A stretch of DNA of 64,000 nt from Oceanicaulis sp. HLUCCA04 (GCA_001314625.1 LJSH01000005.1:58285-122284), one strand, 5' to 3'. Counted from the stretch's first letter, positions 48,601 to 58,317 are shown. The notes: generated by a model from the letters alone, not told the origin. Numbers and translations are program-made.

Positions 48601-50450
48601 GCGTCCACTCCCGTGGCTCGCGCGGCCAGCCGTGCATCCTCCAGCGCGTCAGAGCGCAGATGGATCGCGTGATCAATCGCGGCATCGGCCGGTGCGCTGC
48701 CGCGCTGTCCGGCCAGCCAGACGGCCTTTGCACCGGCTGATTTGAGTGCCCCGGCCAGCCCGGCCGCATGCTCGGCATACGCTGCATCGGTCCCGCAGAT
48801 GACCGCGAGGGCAGAGCCTGACGTCTTGAAACCGTCCACACACGCCTGCGGTCCCTCATAGACCGTTGCAGGCAGGGTACGCAGCCCGGCCACGCCCAGC
48901 CGGTTGGTGGCAAATCCTGCGCGGGCGTTGAATTCGGAGAGACTGCCAAGCGTGGCCAGAAATACCGGCTTCGGTGCGGCCGCTTCGACCTTGGCCCGGA
49001 TGGCCTCGAACGGTGCGGCGATGCGCATCGCAGCGGGGAGGGGAACCGCGTCTACCGGCGTCCCGCTGAATGCCGAACCCTCGGCGGCGGGCGGCGCATA
49101 GGCAGTATTGTCCGATTTCAGAGTGCGCGGGTCGAGATCGGGGTAAGCGGTGACGCCTGTGACCGGTTCCTTGCCCTTTGCCGCCAGATCGATCAGCCCA
49201 TTGGCGGCTTTTTCAATGTCGGTTCTCCAGGCATCAGAACGCAGCGCCGCGCTGGCCCCGCCAAGGCCGATAATGCGCTGCATCTCGCTCCAGGCGGCTT
49301 CGGCGAGGCGATGGGACAAAGTCTCGTGCAGATAGCTGCCGCCTGCCGGGTCATTGACCAGGCCGGCATGGGTCTCTTCAGCCAGCAAGATATGCAGATT
49401 GCGCGCGAGGCGGCGCGAGAAGGCGGTGGAGCGTCCCAGTGGCCGTGTCATCGGCGTGATGGTCAGCGCGTCTGCGCCGCCAGCCGTACCGGCAAAGCCC
49501 GCACAGGCCGCGCGGACAAGATTGGTCCAGGGATCTACGCCTGAGAGCCCTCGCTCGGCGGTGGTGACGTGGAGGTACAGCGCCGCGCGGTCATCAGTAA
49601 CGGCCCACGCATCCATGATTTGAGCCCAGACGAGGCGCATCGCGCGCAGCTTGGCAATGGTCAGGTGAATATCCGTATCGGCGGCCAGCTCGACCTCGAT
49701 CGTGGCCGCAGCGTCACCGGCATCCCAGCCCGACGCCACCAGATGCTCGATCGTCTCAGCGGCGCTGGCGGCAGCAAAGCCCAGTTCCTGCACTTCCGTT
49801 CCGCCGGCCTCGAAAACTGCACGCCCATCAGCCCGGAAAGCCCTGAGGGCAGGTGAAACAGCGCGTGCCTCTGCCGCCAGGGCTATGCGCTTGCCGGCCT
49901 GTTCGCCCAGCGCCGCCGAAAGGCCCAGCCCGCCGCCCGCTATTGCGCGGCACGATTTCAGGACGGCCAGCAGCATCCCGGCAACCTCGATGTCCCATAT
50001 GCCCGCCCTGACATGGACCGGCGCGAGGTCCAGCATGACGTCACGCAGGACCGATTCCAGCTCGTCCGGGGTGCGCGCCGCGATTCCTGCCTTGCCGGAC
50101 GGGTCGATCTCAAGTGTGATCTCGCTCGCTCCACCGGCCAGATCGGCGAGGATCGCCCCATTGGCTTCACGCGGACCGGGTGTGTCGTGTGCCTGGCGCA
50201 TGGCCCAGGGCAAATAGGCGTCGCGCGCCAGCGCGCGCCCGCGCGTGAAGGGAGCGGCACCGGGCAGTGCCGGATCACCTTGCGCCGTGTTGTGGGGCGC
50301 AAACAGCGGACCGCGCGCGATATTATCGCGGGTATGGCGGGCCAGCGTCTCGGGAGTTTTGCCCGCCAGCGCCTTCTGCGCGAGTTCTTCCCAGGCATCC
50401 GCCGAGGCGGGCGCGAATCCGTCAGCGAAGGGTGTGATTGGGTTCTTCAT
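48597..50450 (-). CDS. mutA: Methylmalonyl-CoA mutase small subunit
   Basis: About 617 aa. The family barrel is present, with [44 protein letters not shown] and [18 protein letters not shown], but the C-terminal cobalamin-like domain has no DxHxxG, as usual for the catalytically inactive beta subunit. Forms the alpha-beta mutase with the overlapping gene. First gene of the operon; promoter side is the 50451-50754 gap. Confidence 0.93.
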
Positions 50451-50535
50451 GGAGCCAGTGACTATACCGGCAAGGCGTCAGAGGGAAGTTCCCTGCAGCA
50501 AGCGGCTGCTCAACGTATGCAACAATGCAGACACA

Positions 50536-50623
50536 CCCGGGGTCCCCGCCCCCAAGCGGGGACCCAGAGCTACACCGGAAACCGTCAGAAAAGATGGATC
50601 CCCGGTCAAGCCGGGGAACCCGG
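50536..50623. repeat. Dispersed repeat, copy 3
   Basis: Contains GGTCCCCGCCCCCAAGCGGGGACCC and, about 30 bases on, GGATCCCCGGTCAAGCCGGGG. Same arrangement as the copy at 1541-1613. The 50451-50754 gap contains this repeat and the pilin terminator; no gene is seen. Confidence 0.85.
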
Positions 50624-50682
50624 ATAATTTCTAATGTCAGTGCCGGATGGACGGTACTAGCAACGGACACCCCCCAAAACTG

Positions 50683-50709
50683 AAAAGGCCGCCCCTCGAG
50701 GGGGCGGCC
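50683..50709 (-). terminator. Terminator of the pilin gene
   Basis: On the minus strand GGCCGCCCCCTCGAGGGGCGGCC is followed by TTTT. A strong GC-rich stem with T-run, located 45 bases after the pilin stop. Confidence 0.85.
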
Positions 50710-50754
50710 CATCCAGCCGACTTTTGGGTCGGGATTTTCTACGACCGGCTAGTC

Positions 50755-50919
50755 CTAGCCAAGCTCGTCAGAAACCGTCTCGAAGGTGCCTTCAAGGCCG
50801 GTGCCCAGAGCGGTCACAGCCGTGATGATCACAACGGCGATAAGGGCGGCGATCAGACCATATTCAATGGCCGTGGCGCCCGATTCGTCTTTGAAGAAAC
50901 GCGATACCAGATTTTTCAT
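50755..50919 (-). CDS. pilA: Flp-family type IVb pilin
   Basis: About 54 aa. A short basic leader (MKNLVSRFFKDESG) is followed by the Flp pilin core with Glu19-Tyr20 (+5/+6) in ATAIEYGLIAALIAVVIITAVTALG. Processing is expected after Gly14 by a CpaA prepilin peptidase. It forms tight-adherence (Flp) pili. The start has an AAGGAGT site. The cpa/tad assembly genes are not in the window. A CtrA box lies about 155 bases upstream, as expected for Caulobacter-type pilA. Confidence 0.95.
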   Translation of the reverse strand: MKNLVSRFFKDESGATAIEYGLIAALIAVVIITAVTALGTGLEGTFETVSDELG

Positions 50920-51073
50920 CCCACTACTCCTTGTTTGTTTAGCTCGCTGGCTGCCCAGGAGCCAAGCCATCCCGACCCGTCCTGAACGTGATGCGAGTAA
51001 ACACCGGGGACTGTTTCAGTCCGGTAAAAATTCGTGCTTTATTTTTGGTAAATTACTGAAATAATTGGTATAG

Positions 51074-51088
51074 TTAAGGCGCGGTTAA
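51074..51088. promoter_or_regulatory. CtrA box upstream of the pilin gene
   Basis: TTAA-GGCGCGG-TTAA is a perfect TTAA-N7-TTAA CtrA motif. It is in the 50920-51223 gap, which otherwise holds an AT-rich stretch (around 51025-51070) that may contain the promoter and 5' leader. Both neighbouring genes read leftward, so it can only serve the pilin gene directly. CtrA-dependent pilA expression is established in Caulobacter. Confidence 0.82.
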
Positions 51089-51223
51089 ATTTCGGCGCTC
51101 TCGATATCGCGAAACCCCGTAACCGCGAAGCGGTATCCGGGGCCTGTTTCGGGATCGTCCTGTACAAGGTTCCGGATGGCCCAGCGGGCCTGCGGGAGTT
51201 CATGGCAGCGGGCAAAAAATCGC

Positions 51224-52027
51224 CTAGCCGGTGAATTCCTGCCAGCTCTGGCGCACGCCCAGCCGGTAGAAGACCGCTTCCCAGTGCGCGCGAAGGGCGG
51301 CGCGCTGTTCCGGGGTCCAGCCCGGGCGGTCGACAAAGGATATTTCCAGCTCGACGCCGCGCAGCGCCGTGCCGTACTGGCTTTCCACCTGCCGGGCGAT
51401 GACAGCCGGATCAGGCAGGCGGCCGGCGAGATCGCCTCTTGCCTGGCCATAGACCGAGTAGAGCGGGGAGTTCTGCAACATGTCCGAGACAAGCACGATG
51501 CGCCGCTGCGCTACCGAGGCATCAAATCCGGCTTCCTGCGTCAGACCGGCAAGCGCCTCGATAATCGGGCTCTGCGGGGCCTCCTTCGGGCGGACCAGAT
51601 CGGCGAGGGCGCGCTGCAAGGGCCGCTCGAAAAGCGACTGATAGCGCGCTTCGACCCGGTTGGGATTGCGGTAGAGCGGGTTGATCTGCTCACCACGTCC
51701 CGGATTGCACAGCGAAAAGCGATTGGTGTGGGTCAGCTCACCGCGCTCATCCAGCTCGAACAGGGAGAACCGCTCGCCAATCGCCAGCCGGTCGCGCGTT
51801 TGCAGGGCCATCGCCTCAATGCGGCTGGCCTGAGCGGGCGAGTAAAGGTCGGTCTTGTCGATTACCAGCACGCTGTGAGACGGGACCGCGCCGACAAGGC
51901 ATAGTGTCTCCGGATCGTATTCTTCCGGCTGGAGCACCAGCGCCGCATAGCTTATCGCGCCCAGCACTCCGGCCACGGCCACCATGTTGAACAGGCCAAC
52001 AAGATCCTTGCCTCTCATGCGCTTCAA
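51224..52027 (-). CDS. Uncharacterised membrane-anchored protein with a vWA-like segment
   Basis: About 267 aa (264 from the second ATG at 52018). One membrane helix near the N-terminus (residues ~9-32, LVGLFNMVAVAGVLGAISYAALVL) is followed by a soluble domain. SHSVLVIDKTDLYSPAQASRIEAMAL resembles a vWA-type first strand with a DxTDxxS-like metal site, and AQRRIVLVSDMLQNSPLYSVYG resembles a later strand with a conserved Asp. I infer a vWA-like fold; this is not certain. It follows the membrane protein at 52068 by 40 bases on the same strand. Function unknown. Confidence 0.75.
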   Translation of the reverse strand: MKRMRGKDLVGLFNMVAVAGVLGAISYAALVLQPEEYDPETLCLVGAVPSHSVLVIDKTDLYSPAQASRIEAMALQTRDRLAIGERFSLFELDERGELTHTNRFSLCNPGRGEQINPLYRNPNRVEARYQSLFERPLQRALADLVRPKEAPQSPIIEALAGLTQEAGFDASVAQRRIVLVSDMLQNSPLYSVYGQARGDLAGRLPDPAVIARQVESQYGTALRGVELEISFVDRPGWTPEQRAALRAHWEAVFYRLGVRQSWQEFTG

Positions 52028-52067
52028 GCCCCCTTGCTAACGGTGCCCCCGCACCATGTAAGTGAGA

Positions 52068-53105
52068 TTAGCCCGGAAAGGGCGGCTTGTCCTCACGGGC
52101 ACCCGGATGGGCGCTGTGCCGGGCCGCATCGTCCTGGAAATCTGCCGCTTCGCGGTGACGGCCAAGGGCACGCTGGGTCTGTTCAGCGAAATAGGCGTCG
52201 ATATCGAGCTTGAGCTGGACGGCATCTTCATACGTGCTGCTGCCGACCGTATTGCTGACGCCGCTGGGCTCGCTGCTGCGATCGAGCGGCACCTGCTTGA
52301 TGATAGCCGCAAGGTGCGCTGCCGAGCGGATGGCCCGGCGCTGCACGGCGCCATAGCCGATCAGACGGTCGTCGAAGGTCGCGCCCTTGAACGCGGCAAT
52401 CGCCGCAAAGGTGATGCCCAGAATGAAGAGCAGCAAGGCCTCGAGCGTCTCGAAGGGCTGGAAGGTCAGCGCGCGGGTGACCGGGGCGAGGATTTCGCCA
52501 CTGGCGGCCAGCGTGCCCGATGCGATCATGGCCTCATTGATTTCCAGCAGATCGCGATAATGCGCCGCAGAGAAATTCAGGAAGATCACGAAACACAGCG
52601 CAATCGGAACGCCGACCAGTGCCGCGGCAAATGAGAATGGCCGGTCGGGGTTGGACAGGCTGCGCAGACCCATGAAGCCGATCAGGAAGAAAGCCGCGAT
52701 GACGTTGGTGAACGCCACGGTGATCGCCTGTATCCAGCCGCCCAGAAGTCCCAGATCGGACGCCTTGGAGAAGAAATAGGCATTGGCCAGCCCCTCAAAC
52801 AGGATGAGGGCGGCGAGAATCGAGAAGTGCATGATGTGGCTGTCAGGGTATTGCGCCGCGCGCTGTACCCAGCGATCGGGCGGCAAGGCACCGCCGAACA
52901 TCCGGCCTCGTGTGGCACGAAAGTCCAGATAGGCATTGAAATCGCCCGTTGCGCGGTAAAAGGCGTCACTGAGCCGGTCGACGATCTGATGTGTCTTCTG
53001 ATCGATACGGCTGATCTCTCTCACCTCTCCTGAAGTATTGGCGCCAATCGTGCGGTAGTAAGGGCGCCGGCGAGCGGTGGAATCTGTAACATCATGCGTA
53101 GCCAT
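52068..53105 (-). CDS. Uncharacterised polytopic membrane protein, partner of the 51224 gene
   Basis: About 345 aa. The cytoplasmic N-terminal ~115 residues are followed by two or three membrane helices around residues 115-190 (HFSILAALILFEGLANAYFF; AITVAFTNVIAAFFLIGFMGL; AAALVGVPIALCFVIFLNFSAAHY). Another hydrophobic segment lies near residues 245-270 (LEALLLFILGITFAAIAAF). The tail is charged and helical. A good GGAGG-rich ribosome site precedes it. It forms an apparent two-gene operon with the vWA-like gene. No family named with confidence. Confidence 0.75.
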   Translation of the reverse strand: MATHDVTDSTARRRPYYRTIGANTSGEVREISRIDQKTHQIVDRLSDAFYRATGDFNAYLDFRATRGRMFGGALPPDRWVQRAAQYPDSHIMHFSILAALILFEGLANAYFFSKASDLGLLGGWIQAITVAFTNVIAAFFLIGFMGLRSLSNPDRPFSFAAALVGVPIALCFVIFLNFSAAHYRDLLEINEAMIASGTLAASGEILAPVTRALTFQPFETLEALLLFILGITFAAIAAFKGATFDDRLIGYGAVQRRAIRSAAHLAAIIKQVPLDRSSEPSGVSNTVGSSTYEDAVQLKLDIDAYFAEQTQRALGRHREAADFQDDAARHSAHPGAREDKPPFPG

Positions 53106-53278
53106 GAGGAGGCCCCCCTCCGTTAAGTTTTCAACCCGCGTTAACCCTAGGGACCCAACACGTCAGGACTTGGACAGAATAAGGCATTTTTGGACAGATC
53201 GCGGCAGAAACGGGGCAGGCTTCTTGTAATTTGCCCGCGACCCGGCAAGCTGTCGGCCTGTTCAGCGGGAGTTCTGTT

Positions 53279-55003
53279 ATGAGTGACAATCTGATTGCGT
53301 CGAGACGGTCCGTATTGGGGCTGATGGCCGGCGGTGCCGCCGGGCTGGCGGGCGGGTCCAGCTTCCCGGCAAACGCGGCGCAGGATGTGTCGGCCAGCAC
53401 TGTCGCCTGCGCCGAGCCGCTTTTTGCGGTTACTTATACCGATGAGGAACGCGCCCAGATGGTGCGGACCATGGAGAACTGGACCGCTCGTGTAGAGGCC
53501 TTGCGCGCTCATGGCCGGCCCAATTCGCTGGCGCCTGCGCACACGTTCGACCCGCGCCTGCCCGGACGGGATGCGCGCGCGCAAGGCAATTCGGTCACGG
53601 GATCGCCGTGGCGCAGCGACGTGCGCCCGCAATCGGCGGAAGACATCGCCTTTGCCTCCGTCTGGCAGCAAGCGGCGTGGATGGAGCGCGGATGGCTGAA
53701 CTCGGTTGAGCTGACGCAGATTTATCTGGACCGGATAGGGCGCCACGCCGGTCAGCTGGAATGCTTTATCACCGTTACGGCCGACCGGGCCCTGCAGGAG
53801 GCGCAGGCGCGCGATGCCGAACGGGCGGCAGGCCGGTTGCGGGGGCCGCTGCATGGCATTGCCTACGCTCTGAAGGATATTGTCGACGTGGCTGACCTGC
53901 CGGCCACCTGGGGTGCGACGCCCTACCGCGACCGCGTTGCGCAGGAGACGGCCTTTATCGCTGCCCGGCTGGCGGAATCAGGGGCGGTGTTGTTGGGCAA
54001 GACGAGTGTCGGCGCGCTCGCCTTCGGAGACATCTGGTTTGACGGCGTATGCCGCAACCCGTTCAATCCCGAGGAAGGCTCGTCGGGATCCTCGGCCGGA
54101 TCGGCGTCGGCCACGGCGGCGGGTCTGTGTAGCTTCTCGATAGGCACCGAAACGCTGGGGTCCATTGTCTCGCCGTCACACAGATGCGGCACGGCCGGAC
54201 TGCGCCCGACATTCGGGCGCGTAGCCCGTAGCGGCGCCATGGCCCTGAGCTGGACTTTGGACAAGATCGGGCCGATTACCCGTCACGTCGCCGATACGGC
54301 GCTGGTGCTCGCAGCGATAAACGGCGCTGACGCGGGTGATCCGGCATCGCTCGATCACGGGTTTGAATGTGATTTTTCCAATCAGTTTTCCGGTCTGCGG
54401 CTGGGCTATAACCCGCAATGGCTGGAGCAGGGACACGCGCTGGACCGGGAAGCCTTTGATATAGCCCGGTCACTGGACGTTGAGCTGGTTCCTTTCGAGC
54501 TGGAGGCCATGCCCTATGACGCCTTGCTGCTTGAGCTGGAAGCGGAGGCTGCCGCCGCGTTTGAAGAGCTTTCCCTGTCGGGAGACGACGCGCTGATGCG
54601 CTGGCAGGATGATGCCGCTTGGCCCAACACGTTCCGCCGCGCCCGCTTCATCAGCGGTGTCGATCTGGTCAATGCTGGCCGGCTGCGCCGCCAGGTGATG
54701 ACCATGATGGCTGAAAAGATGAGCGAGGTGGACGCAGTAATTGCGCCGAACTTTGCCGGCAACATGCTGCTGGCCACCAATTTCACGGGCCATCCCCAGC
54801 TGGCCTTGCGGGCGGGCTTTCATGACCAGCCGACACGCACGCTGTTTGGCGCCCCGGCCGATGAGAGCGGTGAGACCCATTCGGTGCCGTATGCGACAAG
54901 CCTTTGGGCGCCGCTGTTTGAAGAGGGCACCCTGGTCGCACTCGGACATGTGCTGGAACAACGCCTTGGTGCCGCCAGCCAGCGGCCGCCCTTGTTCAGC
55001 TGA
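53279..55003 (+). CDS. Tat-exported amidase (amidase signature family)
   Basis: About 574 aa. The Tat signal has SRRSVLGL near residues 9-16 and an AxA-type end. The amidase signature with the Ser-Ser-Lys triad is complete: Lys in GIAYALKDIVD and the Ser pair in EEGSSGSSAGSASATAAGLCSFSIGTETLGSI. A ~110 aa N-terminal domain precedes the catalytic core, making it longer than common GatA-like enzymes. ATG 53279 has a GGGAG site. Likely a periplasmic amide hydrolase; substrate unknown. A glutathione S-transferase gene follows in the same direction. Confidence 0.92.
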   Translation: MSDNLIASRRSVLGLMAGGAAGLAGGSSFPANAAQDVSASTVACAEPLFAVTYTDEERAQMVRTMENWTARVEALRAHGRPNSLAPAHTFDPRLPGRDARAQGNSVTGSPWRSDVRPQSAEDIAFASVWQQAAWMERGWLNSVELTQIYLDRIGRHAGQLECFITVTADRALQEAQARDAERAAGRLRGPLHGIAYALKDIVDVADLPATWGATPYRDRVAQETAFIAARLAESGAVLLGKTSVGALAFGDIWFDGVCRNPFNPEEGSSGSSAGSASATAAGLCSFSIGTETLGSIVSPSHRCGTAGLRPTFGRVARSGAMALSWTLDKIGPITRHVADTALVLAAINGADAGDPASLDHGFECDFSNQFSGLRLGYNPQWLEQGHALDREAFDIARSLDVELVPFELEAMPYDALLLELEAEAAAAFEELSLSGDDALMRWQDDAAWPNTFRRARFISGVDLVNAGRLRRQVMTMMAEKMSEVDAVIAPNFAGNMLLATNFTGHPQLALRAGFHDQPTRTLFGAPADESGETHSVPYATSLWAPLFEEGTLVALGHVLEQRLGAASQRPPLFS

Positions 55004-55029
55004 ACCGGCCAGATCGGGAGCCCGCGACG

Positions 55030-55665
55030 ATGACAATCACGTTTTACGATTGTGCCACGGCGCCCAGCCCGCGCCGCGCCCGGATGATTCTCGCGGAAAA
55101 GCGGGTGGAGGTCACTACAGTCCAGATCGATTTGCGCAGCGGCCAGCAATTCTCCGATGCCTTCCGCGCCATAAATCCGGCCTGTACGGTACCGGTTCTG
55201 GTTACGCCGGAAGGCGAAGCGCTGTGCGATAATGCCTCCATCGCGCGCTGGCTGGAGGAGGTTTACCCGGACCCGCCGCTGATGGGAGTTGGCCCTGTCG
55301 GCAAGGCGCGGGTGGCCGAATGGCTGTGGCGCGCGGAATTCGAGGGCCTGATGGCCGTCATGGAAGTCCTGCGCAACAGCTCTAAAGCGATGGCTGACCG
55401 TGCCTTGCCGGGACCTCACCGTGTGGCCCAGATAGCCGAGCTGGCCGAGCGTGGCCGCGAACGGGCCCGGCGCTTCATGGGCGTTCTGGATGCCCGGCTG
55501 GCAGACACGCCCTGGCTTGCCGGCGACGTGTTTTCAGTCGCCGATATTGCGGCGTTTGTTTTCGTCGAGTTTGCCGGCTGGGTGAAGATCGTGCCGGACG
55601 GCGGCCATGCGGCGCTTGCTGGCTGGCTTGAAGCGGTGCGGGCGAGGCCGTCAGCTGCCGCCTGA
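55030..55665 (+). CDS. Glutathione S-transferase
   Basis: About 211 aa. The thioredoxin-like N-terminal domain has FYDCATAPSPRRARMILAEK and the glutathione-site segment CTVPVLVTPEGEALCDNASIARWLEE; an all-helical C-terminal domain follows (WLAGDVFSVADIAAFVFVEFAGWV). Lies 26 bases after the amidase stop, so co-transcription is likely. Cytosolic; substrate not predictable. Confidence 0.92.
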   Translation: MTITFYDCATAPSPRRARMILAEKRVEVTTVQIDLRSGQQFSDAFRAINPACTVPVLVTPEGEALCDNASIARWLEEVYPDPPLMGVGPVGKARVAEWLWRAEFEGLMAVMEVLRNSSKAMADRALPGPHRVAQIAELAERGRERARRFMGVLDARLADTPWLAGDVFSVADIAAFVFVEFAGWVKIVPDGGHAALAGWLEAVRARPSAAA

Positions 55666-55762
55666 ATTGCTGCAATGGCGTAGTATTGTTCGCGGACGCA
55701 GTAGATAGTTTCATTTTCAACAAATAATGCTGTGCAGAACTGCGTGTCAGTTTTGCAACAGA

Positions 55763-55780
55763 AAGTCGGCTTTCCGACTT
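55763..55780. repeat. Perfect 7-4-7 palindrome upstream of the first TonB receptor
   Basis: AAGTCGG-CTTT-CCGACTT. It lies about 150 bases before the receptor start, in a 268-base gap that also contains two TTGCAACA/TGCAACAA motifs (55753-55760 and 55883-55890). Could be an RNA hairpin or operator; no regulator can be named. Confidence 0.5.
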
Positions 55781-55933
55781 CACCAACGCAAATCGGCCAC
55801 TTATCGGGCCTGCGCCCGGCTTTGCACGCTTTTACTTGTGGTGCGGATCAGACAAGCTTGACAGTACAGAGCTATATTGCACTGCAACAAATATATCCCG
55901 GGCGGGGCTTCGGGAGCGGGAGGAGCGAACGCT

Positions 55934-58132
55934 ATGAAAGTTTCATTGATGCGGATGGTTTTGCTGGCGGCGGCATCGCCACTTGTCTTCACGGCAGGTG
56001 TGCAGGCGCAAAGTGCCAGCGAAGCCCTGCGCGAAGTCATCACCATCACCGGTACGAAGCGCCCCGATGGCGTGGCCGTCCAGGACGTGCCTGTAGCGGT
56101 AACCGCGTTCAGCGGTGACCAGCTCGCGGCGCTCCAGTACCAGGACATCAGCTCGCTGAGCTATGTGATCCCCAACGTGCAGTTTGAAGATATCGGCACC
56201 GCCCCGACTATCGCGAACTTCTCGATCCGGGGCCTTGGCATCAACAGCTCGATCCCCGCCATTGACCCGACTGTCGGCTACTTCGTCGACGAGATCTACT
56301 ACGGCATCAATGCCGGCGTTGTGGTCGATAATTTCGACATTGAGGGAATTGAGGTTCTGCGCGGGCCACAGGGCGTGCTGTTCGGGCGTAACGTGACGGG
56401 CGGCGCCGTGGTCGTGAGCACCACGACCCCCACCGACGAGTTTCGTTTCAACGGTCGCGTTGGCGTCGAAACGGGTCTGCGCTGGGTTGCATCGGGTGTG
56501 GTCTCCGGCCCGTTTTCCGAGCACGTCTCTGCCAAGCTTGCGGTCTATCACAGTGATGACGAAGGCTGGTTCACCAACCAGTTCGACGATTCCCAGCATG
56601 GCGCCAACGAAGTTACCATTATTCGCCCGGCCTTCGCCCTGAGGCCGAACGACTCGCTCGAATTCCTGTTGCGTTTTGAGTATGGCGAGACCGAAGGCGA
56701 CGGTCCTGCCGGTCAGAACCACGTCAACGGTTCGGGCGTTGGCGGGCTTTTCGAGCGTGGCACGTTTGATTTCGCCATTGACGAGCCGGGCTTCTCGCGG
56801 GCCGATTGGCGTCAGGCTGGCTTCGAGACCAATATCGATGTCGATTTCGGCAACGGTACGATTACCAACGTTCTCGGCTGGCGTGACTATGACAGCGAGT
56901 CGCTTGGCGACATTGATGCATTGCCAATCTTCGGGTTCCACGCGCCGTCCTCGCTGGTGCAGAATCAGTGGTCGAACGAGCTGCGCTATGCGGGCACGTT
57001 CGGGAATGTCGATGTCACGACCGGCCTGTTCTATTTCGATCAGACGATTGAATACGTCGAGCAACGTCTTATCGGGGGCGGCGCGCTCAATTTGCGAGGC
57101 GGTGGCACAATTGACCACTCCACATGGGGTGTGTTTGCCAACTTTGACATTCGTGCAACGGAGCGCCTGACTTTCAGCCTGGGTGGTCGCTATTCTGGCG
57201 AAGACAAGGATGCACGCATCCAGACCCTTCTGCCCGGCACGGCTTGTGTTGTGGGCCAAGGCTGTACGGTTACGGCCGGCAATCCGGGGGCGTTCATTGA
57301 TTCGGACAGCTGGTCGTCATTTGCCCCGCGCGTCGGCGTTCAGTACCGCTATAATGATGTCAGCCAGGTTTATGCGAGCTGGTCACAGGGCTATCGTTCC
57401 GGCGGCTATAACTTCCGCAACACCACGCCCAACCCCGCTATCACACCCGGACCGTTCGACGAGGAGCGTGTTGACTCCTTCGAGGTGGGTCTGAAAACGG
57501 ACCTCGCCGATGGCAATGTCCGTCTGAACTTTGCTGCATTCCACAATAATATCAGCGATATGCAGCGTGAGATCAACCAGTCGGACCCGATAGTCGGTGT
57601 GGTTCAGATTATCCGCAACACGGCAGATGCCACCATCCAGGGTCTGGAATTTGAAGGCCGCTTCTTCATCGGGGAGAATACGCTGCTGACAACCCAGGTC
57701 GGTTACCTCGACGGCAGCTATGACAGTGTCATATTCGATCTGAACGGGGACGGCGTTATCAATGCTGCTGATCTGGCGCTCGATATTCCAAGGCTTGCGC
57801 CCTGGACCTACGGAGTCAGCCTGTATCACGATGTTCCGCTCAACCTGTTCGGTGGATCAACCTTGACAGGGTCGATTAGCTATAACTACCGCGACCGGAA
57901 CGCTTATACCGACGACAATCGCGGCTTTTTCGATGCGGCCGGGATCTGGGATGCGGGCCTGTCGCTGGAGTTCAACGAGGGCAGGCATGTCCTCGCCCTT
58001 TACGGCAAGAACCTGTCTGACGAAGTGACCTACGGTAACGATACGCAGCTGCCTGCAACGCTGGGTGGCGGCACGTTCTCACCGCTCAACCGGGGCCGCG
58101 TAATTGGACTCGAGTTCCGTATCCGGAACTAG
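55934..58132 (+). CDS. TonB-dependent outer-membrane receptor 1
   Basis: About 732 aa. Signal peptide (MKVSLMRMVLLAAASPLVFTAGVQAQ), TonB-box-like/plug region (REVITITGTKRPDGVAVQDVPVAVTAFSG...TIANFSIRGLG...GIEVLRGPQGVLFGRNVTGGAVVV), then a beta barrel ending in an aromatic-rich C-terminus (LGLEFRIRN-type end). Start set by GGGAGGAGCG before ATG 55934. Substrate unknown: iron chelators, vitamins or plant glycans/aromatics are all used by this class in Caulobacterales. A strong terminator follows. Confidence 0.95.
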   Translation: MKVSLMRMVLLAAASPLVFTAGVQAQSASEALREVITITGTKRPDGVAVQDVPVAVTAFSGDQLAALQYQDISSLSYVIPNVQFEDIGTAPTIANFSIRGLGINSSIPAIDPTVGYFVDEIYYGINAGVVVDNFDIEGIEVLRGPQGVLFGRNVTGGAVVVSTTTPTDEFRFNGRVGVETGLRWVASGVVSGPFSEHVSAKLAVYHSDDEGWFTNQFDDSQHGANEVTIIRPAFALRPNDSLEFLLRFEYGETEGDGPAGQNHVNGSGVGGLFERGTFDFAIDEPGFSRADWRQAGFETNIDVDFGNGTITNVLGWRDYDSESLGDIDALPIFGFHAPSSLVQNQWSNELRYAGTFGNVDVTTGLFYFDQTIEYVEQRLIGGGALNLRGGGTIDHSTWGVFANFDIRATERLTFSLGGRYSGEDKDARIQTLLPGTACVVGQGCTVTAGNPGAFIDSDSWSSFAPRVGVQYRYNDVSQVYASWSQGYRSGGYNFRNTTPNPAITPGPFDEERVDSFEVGLKTDLADGNVRLNFAAFHNNISDMQREINQSDPIVGVVQIIRNTADATIQGLEFEGRFFIGENTLLTTQVGYLDGSYDSVIFDLNGDGVINAADLALDIPRLAPWTYGVSLYHDVPLNLFGGSTLTGSISYNYRDRNAYTDDNRGFFDAAGIWDAGLSLEFNEGRHVLALYGKNLSDEVTYGNDTQLPATLGGGTFSPLNRGRVIGLEFRIRN

Positions 58133-58187
58133 TATAACTGACTTGGTAAACCCGATATCGGTCAAAAAGAACCGTCAGGGAGGAGGG

Positions 58188-58217
58188 AAAGGCCGGGGCA
58201 TCTGCCCCGGCCTTTTT
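58188..58217 (+). terminator. Terminator after TonB receptor 1
   Basis: AAAGGCCGGGGCA-TC-TGCCCCGGCC followed by TTTTT. Very strong GC stem with T-run, 55 bases past the stop. The rest of the 58133-58531 gap is intergenic; see the palindrome at 58318. Confidence 0.92.
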
Positions 58218-58317
58218 CCGTTCGGGCCACCGGCGGCTTGGCTGCAGGGCGGCGCATCATTTTCGCCCCCCCGCGTCCGATAGGGCGTTCGCTATCGCAG
58301 CATAAGCGCCGTCGATA

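Noticed and set aside
53119-53146. TTAA pair upstream of the 52068 gene considered as a CtrA box
   Set aside because: The half sites are 13 bases or so apart; no canonical spacing.
55858-55897. TTGACA with TATATT/TATATC considered as a sigma-70 promoter for receptor 1
   Set aside because: Spacings are about 9 and 27 bases, not 16-18.
55943-57259. 438-codon minus frame across TonB receptor 1
   Set aside because: Antisense shadow of a clear outer-membrane receptor.
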